Positions 1 to 9,473 of a stretch of DNA of 64,000 nt are shown here, piece after piece. Origin of the DNA: Polaribacter batillariae (GTDB lineage Bacteria > Bacteroidota > Bacteroidia > Flavobacteriales > Flavobacteriaceae); the NCBI RefSeq assembly GCF_017498485.1, contig NZ_CP071795.1, forward strand, positions 1,240,001 to 1,304,000. The letters are read 5' to 3'. Under the pieces are notes generated by a model. That model had not been told where the DNA came from and ran no database searches. It was given only the letters and a program-made list of their open reading frames with translations. Both the position numbers and the translations under genes were made by a program. The stretch's first letter is position 1, and each line of letters begins with the position of its first letter.

Positions 1-1
1 G

Positions 2-1699
2 ATGATTGGTGCTTCTGCAGATTCTGTAATGATGGTAGAAGGCGAAATGGATGAAATTTCTGAAGAAGAAATGGCAGAAGCAATTAAATTTGCACACGAA
101 GCCATTAAGGTACAATGTGCTGCACAAGTTCGTTTGGCAGAAGCTTTTGGGAAAAAAGAAACCCGTGAGTACGAACCAGAAAGAGAAGATGAAGATTTAG
201 CTAAAAAAATCGAAGATTTAGCATACGATAAATGTTATGCAATTGCAAAACAAGGAACTTCTAAAGCAGAGCGATCTGCAGCTTTTGAAGAAGTAAAAGA
301 AGAAATTTTAGCGACTTTTACCGAAGAAGAATTAGAAGACTTTGGTGGTTTAGTTGGAAAATACTTTAATAAGGCACAAAAAAAAGCGGTTAGAGAATTA
401 ACTTTAGCAGAAGGTTTGCGTTTAGACGGTCGTAAAACCACTGATATTCGACCAATTTGGTGCGAAGTAGATTACTTACCATCAACTCATGGTTCATCAA
501 TTTTTACTCGTGGAGAAACACAAGCATTAGCAACTGTAACCTTAGGTACTTCTAGAGAAGCAAACCAAATAGATATGGCTTCTTACGAAGGCGAAGAAAC
601 ATTCTATTTACACTATAACTTTCCTCCATTTTGTACAGGAGAAGCAAGACCCCTAAGAGGCACCTCTCGTAGAGAAGTTGGTCATGGAAACTTGGCTCAA
701 AGAGCTTTAAAAGGAATGATTCCTGCAGATTGCCCATATACAGTAAGAGTCGTTTCCGAAGTTTTAGAATCTAATGGTTCTTCTTCTATGGCTACGGTTT
801 GTTCTGGTACCATGGCATTAATGGATGCTGGTGTACAATTAAAAAAACCCGTTTCTGGTATTGCAATGGGATTAATTTCTGATGGAGAACGTTACGCAGT
901 TTTATCTGATATTTTAGGAGATGAAGATCATTTAGGTGATATGGACTTTAAAGTAACTGGAACTGCTGACGGAATTACAGCTTGCCAAATGGATATTAAA
1001 GTAAAAGGACTTTCTTACGAGATTTTAGTGAACGCACTAAAACAAGCAAGAGATGGTCGTTTGCATATTTTAGAGAAGCTTACAGATACAATTGCAACAC
1101 CAAATGCAGAAGTGAAAGCACACGCTCCTAAAATGATTACAAGAAGAATTCCTAATGATATGATTGGTGCATTTATTGGACCCGGAGGAAAACATATCCA
1201 AGAATTACAAAAAGAAACTGGAACTACTATTGTAATTACAGAAGATGCCACTACCGAAGAAGGAATTATCGAAATCTTAGGCACAAAACCAGAAGGAATT
1301 GAACAAGTAATTGCTAGAATCGATTCGATGCTATTTAAACCACAAGTTGGTAGCGTTTACGAAGTAAAAGTAATTAAAATGTTAGATTTTGGTGCAGTGG
1401 TAGAATATGTTGAAGCACCAGGAAACGAAGTTTTATTGCACGTTTCCGAATTGGCTTGGGAACGTACAGAAAACGTTTCTGACGTTGTAAACATGGGAGA
1501 TGTTTTTGATGTAAAGTACTTTGGTTTAGACCCAAGAACGCGTAAAGAAAAAGTTTCTCGAAAAGCATTACTACCAAAACCAGAAGGTTATGTAACAAGA
1601 CCACCAAGAGACAACAATCGTTCTGGCGGAAGAGATAATCGCGGACGTGACAACAGACGTGAAGACAGAAAACCAAGAGCACCAAGAAAAGAAGATTAA
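2..1699 (+). CDS. pnp: Polyribonucleotide nucleotidyltransferase (PNPase), 5' truncated by window edge
   Basis: The last 565 residues of PNPase, which degrades RNA 3' to 5' by phosphorolysis. The family is usually 700-760 residues, so the true start and most of the first RNase PH domain lie left of the window; the first Met here is internal. Visible in order: the all-helical linker, the second RNase PH domain (with [13 protein letters not shown] and the [17 protein letters not shown] block), a KH domain near residues 385-450 with GPGGKHIQ, an S1 domain near 450-520, and a basic Arg/Gly/Asp-rich tail. The tail is a common feature of Bacteroidetes PNPases and probably aids RNA binding (inference). 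An intrinsic terminator follows. Confidence 0.97.
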   Translation: MIGASADSVMMVEGEMDEISEEEMAEAIKFAHEAIKVQCAAQVRLAEAFGKKETREYEPEREDEDLAKKIEDLAYDKCYAIAKQGTSKAERSAAFEEVKEEILATFTEEELEDFGGLVGKYFNKAQKKAVRELTLAEGLRLDGRKTTDIRPIWCEVDYLPSTHGSSIFTRGETQALATVTLGTSREANQIDMASYEGEETFYLHYNFPPFCTGEARPLRGTSRREVGHGNLAQRALKGMIPADCPYTVRVVSEVLESNGSSSMATVCSGTMALMDAGVQLKKPVSGIAMGLISDGERYAVLSDILGDEDHLGDMDFKVTGTADGITACQMDIKVKGLSYEILVNALKQARDGRLHILEKLTDTIATPNAEVKAHAPKMITRRIPNDMIGAFIGPGGKHIQELQKETGTTIVITEDATTEEGIIEILGTKPEGIEQVIARIDSMLFKPQVGSVYEVKVIKMLDFGAVVEYVEAPGNEVLLHVSELAWERTENVSDVVNMGDVFDVKYFGLDPRTRKEKVSRKALLPKPEGYVTRPPRDNNRSGGRDNRGRDNRREDRKPRAPRKED

Positions 1700-1740
1700 T
1701 TTTTTTACTGAATTTTTTTCAGTATTTTAAATCGATATTA

Positions 1741-1770
1741 AAAATCGCTAATTAATTTTAGCGATTTTTT
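1741..1770 (+). terminator. Intrinsic terminator after pnp
   Basis: Eleven-base perfect arms, AAAATCGCTAA and TTAGCGATTTT, around a 5-base loop, followed by T residues. It lies 41 bases after the pnp stop and separates it from the folK fusion. Confidence 0.8.
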
Positions 1771-1819
1771 GCGTTTATAAGCTTTTTGTAAAATGCTTTT
1801 ATTTTCTTTGTAACTCTTT

Positions 1820-2944
1820 ATGAAAATACAACATCATACATATTTATCTTTAGGAACAAACCAAGGAAACAAGTTAGAGAACCTCCAAAAAGCAATTTAT
1901 TTAATTGCAAACCAAATTGGCGATGTTCAAAAAATATCTTCTATTTACAAAACACCTGCTTGGGGTTTTAAAGGCGATGATTTTTACAATATATGTCTTT
2001 TAGTTTCTACAAATCTAATTCCAGAAACATTAATAACCTCTCTTTTACAAATTGAAAGAGATTTAGGAAGACAAAGAAACGATACAAAAGAATACCAAAA
2101 TAGAAATATAGATATTGATGTTTTATTATATGATGATGAAATTATCATTTCGAAAACACTAACAATTCCTCATCCAAAAATGTTAGAACGCAAATTTGTG
2201 ATGATTCCTTTGGCAGAAATTGCACCAAATAAAACCCATCCAGCAGAAAAGAAACAAATTATCAATTGCTTACAAAATATAAACGACTCTTCTGAAATTG
2301 TAACAATCGAAGAAAAATTAATTCGTCCTATTCCTTTGGTAGAAAAATACAATTACATTGCTATTGAAGGCAATATTGGTTCAGGAAAAACCTCTTTGGC
2401 AAATTTACTTTCAGAAAATTTTAATGCCAAATTAGTTTTAGAACGCTTTGCAGACAATCCATTTTTACCAAAATTCTACGAAGACAAAGAACGCTATGCA
2501 TTTCCATTAGAGATGAGTTTTTTAGCAGACAGATATCAACAATTGAGTGACGATTTAGCACAATTCGACCTATTTAAAAGCTTTATTATTTCAGATTATT
2601 ATATTTTCAAATCTTTAATATTCGCACAAGTAACACTTTCTAAAGACGAATATTTTTTATACAAGAAAGTCTTTAATTTAATTTATAAAGAAATTACCAA
2701 ACCCGATTTGTATATTTATTTATACCAAAATACAGATCGTTTGTTAGAAAATATAAAAAAAAGAGGACGATCTTATGAGAAAAATATAGAAAAATCGTAC
2801 CTCAAAAAAATTCATGATGGTTACATAAGTTTTATTAATACTCAAAAAGATTTAAATTTATTAGTCATAGATGTATCTGAAATTGATTTTGTAAATAGTA
2901 GCGCAGACTATAACTTTATTATTAATAAAATAAAGTGTAATTAA
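1820..2944 (+). CDS. folK: Fusion: 2-amino-4-hydroxy-6-hydroxymethyldihydropteridine pyrophosphokinase (FolK) + deoxynucleoside kinase
   Basis: Two enzymes in one chain. Residues about 5-150 are FolK, which transfers pyrophosphate from ATP to the pterin in folate synthesis: SLGTNQGNK at the N-terminus, then the RNIDIDVLLYDD and IPHPKMLERKFVMIPL blocks. Residues about 172-370 are a deoxynucleoside kinase (dNK/dGK family) with Walker A IEGNIGSGKTS, an FLADRYQQ segment and the KKRGRSYE lid region. It would phosphorylate deoxynucleosides for dNTP salvage. The fusion is a recurrent arrangement in Bacteroidetes (known); why the two are joined is not established. Both halves look intact. Confidence 0.93.
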   Translation: MKIQHHTYLSLGTNQGNKLENLQKAIYLIANQIGDVQKISSIYKTPAWGFKGDDFYNICLLVSTNLIPETLITSLLQIERDLGRQRNDTKEYQNRNIDIDVLLYDDEIIISKTLTIPHPKMLERKFVMIPLAEIAPNKTHPAEKKQIINCLQNINDSSEIVTIEEKLIRPIPLVEKYNYIAIEGNIGSGKTSLANLLSENFNAKLVLERFADNPFLPKFYEDKERYAFPLEMSFLADRYQQLSDDLAQFDLFKSFIISDYYIFKSLIFAQVTLSKDEYFLYKKVFNLIYKEITKPDLYIYLYQNTDRLLENIKKRGRSYEKNIEKSYLKKIHDGYISFINTQKDLNLLVIDVSEIDFVNSSADYNFIINKIKCN

Positions 2945-2955
2945 AAAAAAAATTA

Positions 2956-2963
2956 TACTTTTG
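2956..2963 (+). promoter_or_regulatory. Candidate -7 box (TACTTTTG) for the OmpA-family gene
   Basis: Exact match to the Bacteroidetes -7 consensus TAnnTTTG, 48 bases before the start codon. No clear -33 TTTG at the usual spacing, so support is moderate. Confidence 0.4.
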
Positions 2964-3011
2964 CTGGATATTCCCCCATAACTTATTTGATTAACGATTA
3001 TAAATAACCTA

Positions 3012-4490
3012 ATGAGGAGAATTTTTTTAATTGCTATTTTAAGTTGTTTTACAACAACTACAATATTTGGTCAATTTACTACAGACGAAATTACTTACAG
3101 GAAAAGAATCGATTTAAACAATAGCAACAGCTGGGCTGTTGGTGGTGGTATTAGCAATTTTATCATGCATGGAGATTTACGTTCTATTGGTTCTGGAGAC
3201 GATACAAACTATTTTAATGTTGGAGCTTACGCGTATCTAGACAAAATGTTTAACCCACTTTTAGGTTTAGAAATTAAAGCTTTTTACACGCAAATGTCTG
3301 GTGGAGCACAATATTTTTCTACCACAGATGCCTACAGAGTTTTATATACCGAAGACAATGTAGTTTTACAAGACAATATGTATTTTAAAGGAAATGCTTA
3401 TGGTGCTGAATTGAATTTAATTTTTAGTTTTACAAATTTATACCACACCACAGCAACGAAATGGCATGCTGCAGGATATTTTGGAATTGGGTATCATCAA
3501 TACGACTCTGCTTTATTTGAAAGAGAAGCCAACGGACCTGATGAACTTTTAGTTGACTTCGGTAGAAACCCCGCAAGAAATAGCGTAAATCAAGCAAGTT
3601 CTATTTATTTATCGGCTCAGTTTGGCTTAAAAAGAAGAATTAATAAACGTTTAGATTTAGAATTTAGAACAGGAATGTACTTTAATTACGAAGACCATTT
3701 AGATGCGGCCATTTCTAACAAACAAGACTGGGAAACATTCTTTGTATCTAGTATTGGGGTTACTGTAAAATTAGGAAAGAAGAAAATTTTTACTATTTGG
3801 GGTGAGGAAGATGATGAAAGTAAAGGTAAATTTAAAATTATCGATACCGACAAAGATGGTGTAATGGACGAATTAGACATCGAACCTAATACTCCAGCTG
3901 GAGTTATGGTTTACGGAAATGGTAAAGCTGTAGATTCAGACAAAGATGGTTTACCAGACTATAAAGATAAATGCCCGTTAGAATATGGTCCTGAGTCAAA
4001 TGAAGGCTGCCCATTAAATGTAGATACAGATGGAGATGGTGTTATGGACGGCAAAGACTTATGCCCTAACACACCAGGAGTTGTAGAAAATAGAGGTTGC
4101 CCTAAACAAGATAAGGCAGAACCAACCAATGTTACGCAACAAATTGGCTTATTAGCTGCAAGCATTTATTTTGATACAAATAGCGATAAAATTAAAAATA
4201 TATCATTTGCAACCATAGATAAAATTATTGCCTTAATGAAAAAAGTACCAGATGTTAAATTTGTGATTGAAGGGCATACAGATGATAGAAATAGTGATCG
4301 ATATAACTTATACTTATCTCAAAGAAGAGCAAATGCTGTTAAGAAATACATGATTCAACAAGGAATTTCGAGTAATAACTTAGAGTCGAAAGGTTATGGA
4401 GAATCTAGACCAAAATTCTCTAACGACAATCCAGGAGGAAGACAATTAAACAGAAGAGTAGAAATAAAGCCAGTAGGTTCTACAGACTAA
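3012..4490 (+). CDS. OmpA-family outer-membrane protein with thrombospondin type 3 repeats
   Basis: A 492-residue envelope protein. A signal peptide (residues 1-20, ending IFGQ) leads into an N-terminal beta-barrel-like domain of about 240 residues. Next come Asp-rich calcium-binding TSP3 repeats (DTDKDGVMDELD, DSDKDGLPDYKDKCP and DTDGDGVMDGKDLCPNTPG, residues about 275-375). The C-terminal OmpA domain (about 385-490) has the peptidoglycan-binding core EGHTDDRNSDRYNLYLSQRR. The barrel probably sits in the outer membrane and the C-terminus anchors to peptidoglycan. Related proteins in Bacteroidetes are annotated as OmpA-like porins; the exact role is not shown by the sequence. Confidence 0.93.
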   Translation: MRRIFLIAILSCFTTTTIFGQFTTDEITYRKRIDLNNSNSWAVGGGISNFIMHGDLRSIGSGDDTNYFNVGAYAYLDKMFNPLLGLEIKAFYTQMSGGAQYFSTTDAYRVLYTEDNVVLQDNMYFKGNAYGAELNLIFSFTNLYHTTATKWHAAGYFGIGYHQYDSALFEREANGPDELLVDFGRNPARNSVNQASSIYLSAQFGLKRRINKRLDLEFRTGMYFNYEDHLDAAISNKQDWETFFVSSIGVTVKLGKKKIFTIWGEEDDESKGKFKIIDTDKDGVMDELDIEPNTPAGVMVYGNGKAVDSDKDGLPDYKDKCPLEYGPESNEGCPLNVDTDGDGVMDGKDLCPNTPGVVENRGCPKQDKAEPTNVTQQIGLLAASIYFDTNSDKIKNISFATIDKIIALMKKVPDVKFVIEGHTDDRNSDRYNLYLSQRRANAVKKYMIQQGISSNNLESKGYGESRPKFSNDNPGGRQLNRRVEIKPVGSTD

Positions 4491-4507
4491 GAAAATAATA
4501 AATTAAA

Positions 4508-4714
4508 AAGAGGAAGCTGTCTCGAAAGTATTAAAATTTGTCATTTCGACGGTAATTTTGTCATTTCGACGGTAATGGAGAAATCTTATTTATTGAATTT
4601 CAGTATTTTAGGTTTTTCGATAACTTCGTTAGCTAATTTCAATCAAAATATATTTTGATTTTAGTAATGCTTAAAATAACAGTTAAATTTACTTTTGTGA
4701 CAGCCTCCTTTTTT
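4508..4714 (+). repeat. Dispersed inverted-repeat-bounded element, copy 1 (R1)
   Basis: A 207-bp non-coding element with imperfect terminal inverted repeats: left GAGGAAGCTGTCTCGAAAGT, right ACTTTTGTGACAGCCTCC. It shares its interior with copies at 6996-7180, 21235-21375 (inverted) and 27650-27855 (inverted), including GTCATTTCGAC and GGAGAAATCTTATTTATTGA. This copy and the one at 27650 carry a tandem duplication of a 20-base GTCATTTCGAC-type unit. It sits between convergent ompA-like and gldC genes. No transposase is inside, so it is MITE-like or REP-like. Confidence 0.85.
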
Positions 4715-4762
4715 TATGTAAAATTTCTATTTTACGAAGCATTATACCATTGATTATAAAAC

Positions 4763-4789
4763 AAAAAAAGCTATTTTTTAAGTAGCTTT
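4763..4789 (-). terminator. Intrinsic terminator after gldBC
   Basis: Read on the minus strand: AAAGCTA, a 9-base loop, TAGCTTT, then a run of T. It lies about 40 bases beyond the gldC stop. The next bases toward gldC (4796-4827) match a short segment also found at 20415-20446. Confidence 0.65.
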
Positions 4790-4826
4790 GGCGTTTTATT
4801 ACAGGATTTTCAAATGGTAAATGGTA

Positions 4827-5162
4827 TTATTTTTTAAGCTCTAGTTTTTCTGCAAAATAATCACAAAAATCGCGCATTGTAGCACTCATTTTTTGATCAT
4901 CTGTAGCTCTTTCAAATGTATCTGCCATAGAAACTAAGGTTTGATGATAAAACTGTTTCATCTCATCTACAGGCATATCTTTTGTCCACAAATCCATACG
5001 CAAAGTATCTTTTTTTTGATGGTCCCAAACAGAAATCATAATTGCTTTCGATGCTTCATTTTCAATACCCCCATCTTTTGCACTCCAATACATTTCTTCT
5101 GGCACTTTATTTTCGTCTAAACCAATTTTAAATTTTATTTCTGAAGTATGTTTTACCGACAT
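4827..5162 (-). CDS. gldC: Gliding motility protein GldC
   Basis: A 111-residue soluble protein matching GldC (SEIKFKIGLDENKVPEEMYWSA at the N-terminus, DFCDYFAEKL at the C-terminus). In Flavobacterium johnsoniae GldC enhances rather than strictly determines gliding (known). Its ATG overlaps the gldB stop by one base (TAATG), which implies translational coupling. Downstream of gldB in a two-gene operon, as in other Flavobacteriaceae. Confidence 0.92.
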   Translation of the reverse strand: MSVKHTSEIKFKIGLDENKVPEEMYWSAKDGGIENEASKAIMISVWDHQKKDTLRMDLWTKDMPVDEMKQFYHQTLVSMADTFERATDDQKMSATMRDFCDYFAEKLELKK

Positions 5163-6121
5163 TATTTTCTAGGTTTGTAATTAGATTCTTTAAACAAATC
5201 TGCTTCGTTTTTATTTAATAATTCTTGCAAAGATACATTATTATGTTTCATGTACGAACGAACAATTTGCCAACCAACCCAAACGCCAACCCTGCCCGGA
5301 GATAAATTGTCATGCTCCATATAAAACTTAGAAAAAGGCGCAATTTCTAAAAACCGTTTGTTTAAACTAGCATCTGTACTAAACAATAATTTCTTTTCAA
5401 TAAAATACGCCCATATTTGTGCTTCATTTTCAACTACCCAATTAAATTTATCTTCTTGGTAACCCATTTTTTCTCTGTCGGAAATTAATGGTAAATATAA
5501 ATCTAATAGATACATCTTTTTTCCTTCAAAAATCATTTTGCCAATAAAACTTCGATCTCTTGATGGCGCAATTTGCTTTTCTATAATAGCATTTGCAACA
5601 TCTACTATAATGTGTTCTTTTGTGTTATTTTCTTTTATGTACTTAGGATAATCTGCATAAAATTGATGTTTTTTACCTAAATAAACATCCAAAGAAATAA
5701 TTAGTAAACTATCTGCATAAATTACCCTACTTTCGTAATCTATATTCGTTAACATGGTAATAACTTTGGGAGCAATAAATTTAGAATTGTAATATTTTAC
5801 ATGCTTAAAAAGCGACTTTAATTTTTCCTTTAGTGGAGAAATATCTTTATATATTTTTTGGGTTTCTGCAAACAATTCTTGCTCGTCTGTATTGTTTATT
5901 TTTGATAAAGAAATACTATCTGTAATTTGCTTCGGAAAAAAATATGGGTATTTTTCTTTCAATTTAAAAAGGTTTTTTTTGTCTGAAGTATAAAAATCTT
6001 CGTCAAACCTCTCTACAGAAAAATCAATTTTTACATTAGAAACATCAACTTTTTTACGAACCTCTTTTTTACAAGAAAAGAAACTTAATAAAACCATTAA
6101 AACGAATTGATAAAACCTCAT
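5162..6121 (-). CDS. gldB: Gliding motility lipoprotein GldB
   Basis: A 319-residue lipoprotein; the N-terminal hydrophobic stretch ends in the lipobox LSFFSC. GldB is essential for gliding in F. johnsoniae (known) and belongs to the gliding/type IX secretion-associated Gld set. The IIVDVANAIIEKQIA and PGRVGVWVGWQIVRSYMKHN blocks are typical. Read divergently from nadE across 60 bases and coupled to gldC. The rest of the gliding machinery is not in this window. Confidence 0.93.
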   Translation of the reverse strand: MRFYQFVLMVLLSFFSCKKEVRKKVDVSNVKIDFSVERFDEDFYTSDKKNLFKLKEKYPYFFPKQITDSISLSKINNTDEQELFAETQKIYKDISPLKEKLKSLFKHVKYYNSKFIAPKVITMLTNIDYESRVIYADSLLIISLDVYLGKKHQFYADYPKYIKENNTKEHIIVDVANAIIEKQIAPSRDRSFIGKMIFEGKKMYLLDLYLPLISDREKMGYQEDKFNWVVENEAQIWAYFIEKKLLFSTDASLNKRFLEIAPFSKFYMEHDNLSPGRVGVWVGWQIVRSYMKHNNVSLQELLNKNEADLFKESNYKPRK

Positions 6122-6181
6122 AAACTTTGTATATTGCTAGATAGAATTATAGAACGTTAAAAATACTAAAATAGTTTATTA

Positions 6182-6970
6182 ATGAAGACTGAAAAAGTGG
6201 CAGATTATATTGTAAAGTGGCTAAAAGATTATGCTACAAATGCGAACGTAAAAGGTTTTGTTGTTGGAGTTTCTGGTGGAATTGATTCGGCATTAACCTC
6301 TACTTTATGTGCTAAAACAGGTTTCTCTACCTTATGTGTAGAAATGCCAATACACCAAGCACAAAGCCAGGTTACAAGAGCAGAAGAACATATAAAACAA
6401 TTAAAAAATACATACGCTAATGTTTCTGAAGTAAGAGTGAATTTAACCTCTACTTTCGAAGATTTTAAAAACGTGGTTCCAGCTGCAAAGTCGTCGCCAA
6501 AAGTAGATTTGTCTTTGGCGAATACAAGAGCAAGATTACGAATGACAACCTTATACTATTTTGCAGGATTGCATGGTTATTTAGTGGCAGGAACTGGAAA
6601 TAAGGTAGAAGATTTTGGAGTAGGTTTTTACACAAAATATGGCGATGGTGGAGTTGATTTAAGCCCAATTGCAGATTTAATGAAATCTGAAGTTTACGAT
6701 TTAGCAGCTTATTTAAAAGTACCAGATTCCATACAAAAAGCGCAACCTACAGATGGTTTGTTTGGAGATAGCAGAACAGACGAAGATCAAATAGGAGCTT
6801 CTTATGACGAATTGGAATGGGCAATGAACATGCAAGATGCTGGTAAAACCGAACATGATTTTACAGGAAGAGAAAAGGAAGTTTTTAAAATTTATGAGAG
6901 ATTAAATAGAATCAACCAACATAAAATGGTTCCAATTCCTGTTTGTAAAATTCCTGAGGATTTAAAATAA
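6182..6970 (+). CDS. nadE: Ammonia-dependent NAD+ synthetase
   Basis: A 262-residue enzyme that amidates deamido-NAD+ with ammonia and ATP, the last step of NAD synthesis. The P-loop of the N-type ATP pyrophosphatase family is clear: VVGVSGGIDSA (residues about 26-36). Further conserved parts are LANTRARLRM, GTGNKVEDFGVGFYTKYGDGG and ADLMKSEVYDLA. No glutaminase domain is present, so it uses free ammonia. nadE next to gldB is a conserved flavobacterial arrangement. Confidence 0.96.
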   Translation: MKTEKVADYIVKWLKDYATNANVKGFVVGVSGGIDSALTSTLCAKTGFSTLCVEMPIHQAQSQVTRAEEHIKQLKNTYANVSEVRVNLTSTFEDFKNVVPAAKSSPKVDLSLANTRARLRMTTLYYFAGLHGYLVAGTGNKVEDFGVGFYTKYGDGGVDLSPIADLMKSEVYDLAAYLKVPDSIQKAQPTDGLFGDSRTDEDQIGASYDELEWAMNMQDAGKTEHDFTGREKEVFKIYERLNRINQHKMVPIPVCKIPEDLK

Positions 6971-6995
6971 GTGGTTTAAAACTTCGTTTAAAACA

Positions 6996-7180
6996 AAAGA
7001 AGCTGTCTCGAAAGTATTAAAACTTGTCATTTCGACTGTAATGGAGAAATCTTATTTATTGAACTTCAGTATTTTAGATTTTTCAATAACTTCGTTCGCT
7101 ACTTTCAATCAAAATATATTTTTGATTTTAGTAATGCTTAAAAATACAGTTAAATTTACTTTTGTGACAGCCTTCTTTAA
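6996..7180 (+). repeat. Dispersed inverted-repeat-bounded element, copy 2 (R2)
   Basis: A 185-bp copy in the same orientation as R1, with left end AAAGAAGCTGTCTCGAAAGT and right end ACTTTTGTGACAGCCTTCTTT. It has only one GTCATTTCGAC unit. It lies between the convergent 3' ends of nadE and the dnaG operon. Confidence 0.85.
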
Positions 7181-7199
7181 CTAAAAATTTAGATGAACA

Positions 7200-7436
7200 C
7201 TACAATAAATTTGCTGCAATCATCATTTTTTTTATTCTCATATAAGCTCTTTTTTTGGAGCCTTTAGAAATTTCAAAAGGCAAAAGAATAAATAGTTGAA
7301 CGATTTTTAGTAGTTGTAAAATTCTTTTCATAATAGCTTTGGGTTTTCTCATTAGCGGGTGCAATATACGTAAAAACAATTTATTACAAGAAAACTTGGG
7401 TAGGGGAAAATACCTGTTTTTACAATTTAATAACAT
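7200..7436 (-). CDS. Small ORF coupled to dnaG, doubtful
   Basis: A 78-codon ORF whose ATG overlaps the dnaG stop as TAATG, the same coupling seen for gldB-gldC. It encodes a very basic protein with no recognisable domain; an internal Met at about 7331 would give a 43-residue product beginning MKRILQLLKIV with a hydrophobic stretch. Composition is unconvincing and it runs almost up to element R2. I list it only because of the overlap. Confidence 0.25.
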   Translation of the reverse strand: MLLNCKNRYFPLPKFSCNKLFLRILHPLMRKPKAIMKRILQLLKIVQLFILLPFEISKGSKKRAYMRIKKMMIAANLL

Positions 7437-9457
7437 TAAACCACCCTATTTAGCTTTTCGAACAATCTAATTTTTAACCCTGTATAGCTTTTTATGATTT
7501 CTAAATCTACCGTTACAGAAGGTTGATTATCAGTATTTTGAGTAGCATTTTTCATTAATTCTTCGATTTTTTTTCCAATTAAAATTCTTCTTAAATTAAA
7601 AACTGCATCAATGACCAATTTAGGCAATACTTCTACTTCTCTTTTTACTTCGATATTTTTGCTTTCCCAATTACTTAGCAAATATTTCTCTTCGTCCATT
7701 AAAATGGAAGTAACTGTACTTGATATTTCTGGGTTTTTATGATTTACCAAAGCATCTATTTCTACTTTTTCGAACTGATTTAATTGGTGAATGATTTCTA
7801 TATAAATTTCTTGAAAAACACTATTTGTAAACTCTATTTCGTCTTCTTGAAGGTGTACATAAATTTCCGCAGAAACGTTGTTGTCGTATTTTCTATTCGA
7901 AATGGTTACTTTCCCTTCTTCGTCTTCTGTTTCTACTTCTTCGATAAATTCTGCTTCTTCATTTCCGTATAAAAGTAAAATTCGAATTATTTCTTTCTCT
8001 AAAATAGACAGTTGATCTATTTTTTCTGATGAAATTTTACCTCTTACCACTCCCATTTGAGCTTGCTCTTGCTCTAAAAAATATTCTGGTGGTGGTTCAT
8101 TGGGGTCTTGCTGAGAATAACTTTGCTTTTTAGCAGCCTTATTTTTTTCTTGAATATTTTTCTTTAAAATTTGTGCCAATTCACTGAATAAAACACGTTC
8201 GGAAATATCCATAATTCTTGCACATTCTTGTACATATACTTCACGCTGAATGCCATCAGGAATTTTAGAGATGCTACTTACAATATCTCTAATTACGCCT
8301 GCTTTTTTTACAGGATCGTTGTTAGAGTCTTGTAATAAAAGCGATACTTTAAAGTTGATAAAATCTTGTGCAGATTCTTTTAAATATTCTTTTAATTCGG
8401 CAGTTGAATGGGCTTTGGCAAAACTATCTGGGTCTTCTCCATCTGGAAATTGTACCACTTTTACATTCATTCCTTGCTCGAGAATTAAATCGATTCCACG
8501 AATGGAAGCTCGAACACCTGCAGCATCTCCATCGAATAAAACTGTAATATTTTTTGTTAATCTGTTTATTAGACGAATTTGATCCGAAGTTAAGGCTGTA
8601 CCAGATGAAGCTACTACATTTTCTACTCCAGATTGGTGGAAAGAAATTACATCTGTATAACCTTCTACCAAATAACAATTGTCTTGTTTTGCAATTTCTT
8701 TTTTTGCCTGATATAATCCGTATAAAATTTTACTCTTGTGATAAATATCGCTTTCTGGAGAGTTTAAATATTTTGCTGCTTTTTTATCTGCAGTTAAAAT
8801 TCTTCCTCCAAAACCTAAAATACGCCCAGACATAGAGTGTATAGGAAACATTACGCGTCCTTTAAAACGGTCGAATTGTTTGTTTTCTTTTACGATGGTT
8901 AACCCTGTGGATGCTAAATATTTTAAATCGTAGCCTTTTGCCAAAGCTGCCTTTGTAAAACCATCCCATTCGTCTAAACAATAGCCTAGTTCGAATGTTT
9001 TTATAGTATCGTTTGTAAAACCACGTTCTTTGAAATAAGAAAGACCAATTGCTTTTCCTTTATTTGTATGTAGCATGGTTTCATGAAAGTAATCTTTGGC
9101 AAATTTAGACACCAAAAACATACTTTCTCGCTCATTCATCTGCGCTTTTTCTTCAGATGTTTGTTCGGTTTCTTCGATTTCTATATTGTATTTTTTTGCC
9201 AACCATTTTATGGCTTCAGGGTAGGTATAATGTTCGTGTTCCATTAAAAAAGAAATCACATTTCCTCCTTTTCCTGTAGAGAAATCTTTCCAAATTTGTT
9301 TTACAGGAGATACCATAAACGAGGGCGATTTCTCATCTACAAACGGACTTAAGCCTTTAAAGTTACTTCCTGCTTTTTTTAATTGTACAAATTCGCCAAT
9401 TACCTCTTCTACTCTTGCAGATTCGAAAACTCGGTCTATTGTACTTCTTGAAATCAT
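7436..9457 (-). CDS. dnaG: DNA primase DnaG with a zinc-binding domain lacking all zinc ligands
   Basis: A 673-residue primase that makes RNA primers for replication. The N-terminal CHC2-type domain is recognisable (GLSPFVDEKSPSF, then GKGGNVISFLM), but the four zinc ligands are gone. Aligned by eye with E. coli DnaG, C40 is S37, H43 is V40, C61 is D58 and C64 is T61; there is no Cys in the first 100 residues. The RNA polymerase core and Toprim domain are intact (YLVEGYTDVISF, LFDGDAAGVRASIRG). The C-terminal helicase-interaction region is diverged and acidic. Other Flavobacteriaceae seem to share the altered domain (recalled, not checked). Confidence 0.95.
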   Translation of the reverse strand: MISRSTIDRVFESARVEEVIGEFVQLKKAGSNFKGLSPFVDEKSPSFMVSPVKQIWKDFSTGKGGNVISFLMEHEHYTYPEAIKWLAKKYNIEIEETEQTSEEKAQMNERESMFLVSKFAKDYFHETMLHTNKGKAIGLSYFKERGFTNDTIKTFELGYCLDEWDGFTKAALAKGYDLKYLASTGLTIVKENKQFDRFKGRVMFPIHSMSGRILGFGGRILTADKKAAKYLNSPESDIYHKSKILYGLYQAKKEIAKQDNCYLVEGYTDVISFHQSGVENVVASSGTALTSDQIRLINRLTKNITVLFDGDAAGVRASIRGIDLILEQGMNVKVVQFPDGEDPDSFAKAHSTAELKEYLKESAQDFINFKVSLLLQDSNNDPVKKAGVIRDIVSSISKIPDGIQREVYVQECARIMDISERVLFSELAQILKKNIQEKNKAAKKQSYSQQDPNEPPPEYFLEQEQAQMGVVRGKISSEKIDQLSILEKEIIRILLLYGNEEAEFIEEVETEDEEGKVTISNRKYDNNVSAEIYVHLQEDEIEFTNSVFQEIYIEIIHQLNQFEKVEIDALVNHKNPEISSTVTSILMDEEKYLLSNWESKNIEVKREVEVLPKLVIDAVFNLRRILIGKKIEELMKNATQNTDNQPSVTVDLEIIKSYTGLKIRLFEKLNRVV

Positions 9458-9473
9458 TTATTATTTTACTGTT

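Noticed and set aside
4508..4714. R elements as short protein-coding genes or a CRISPR array
   Set aside because: Frames are broken and not conserved between copies; the repeats are single units at distant loci, not regularly spaced with spacers. No CRISPR array was seen anywhere in the window.
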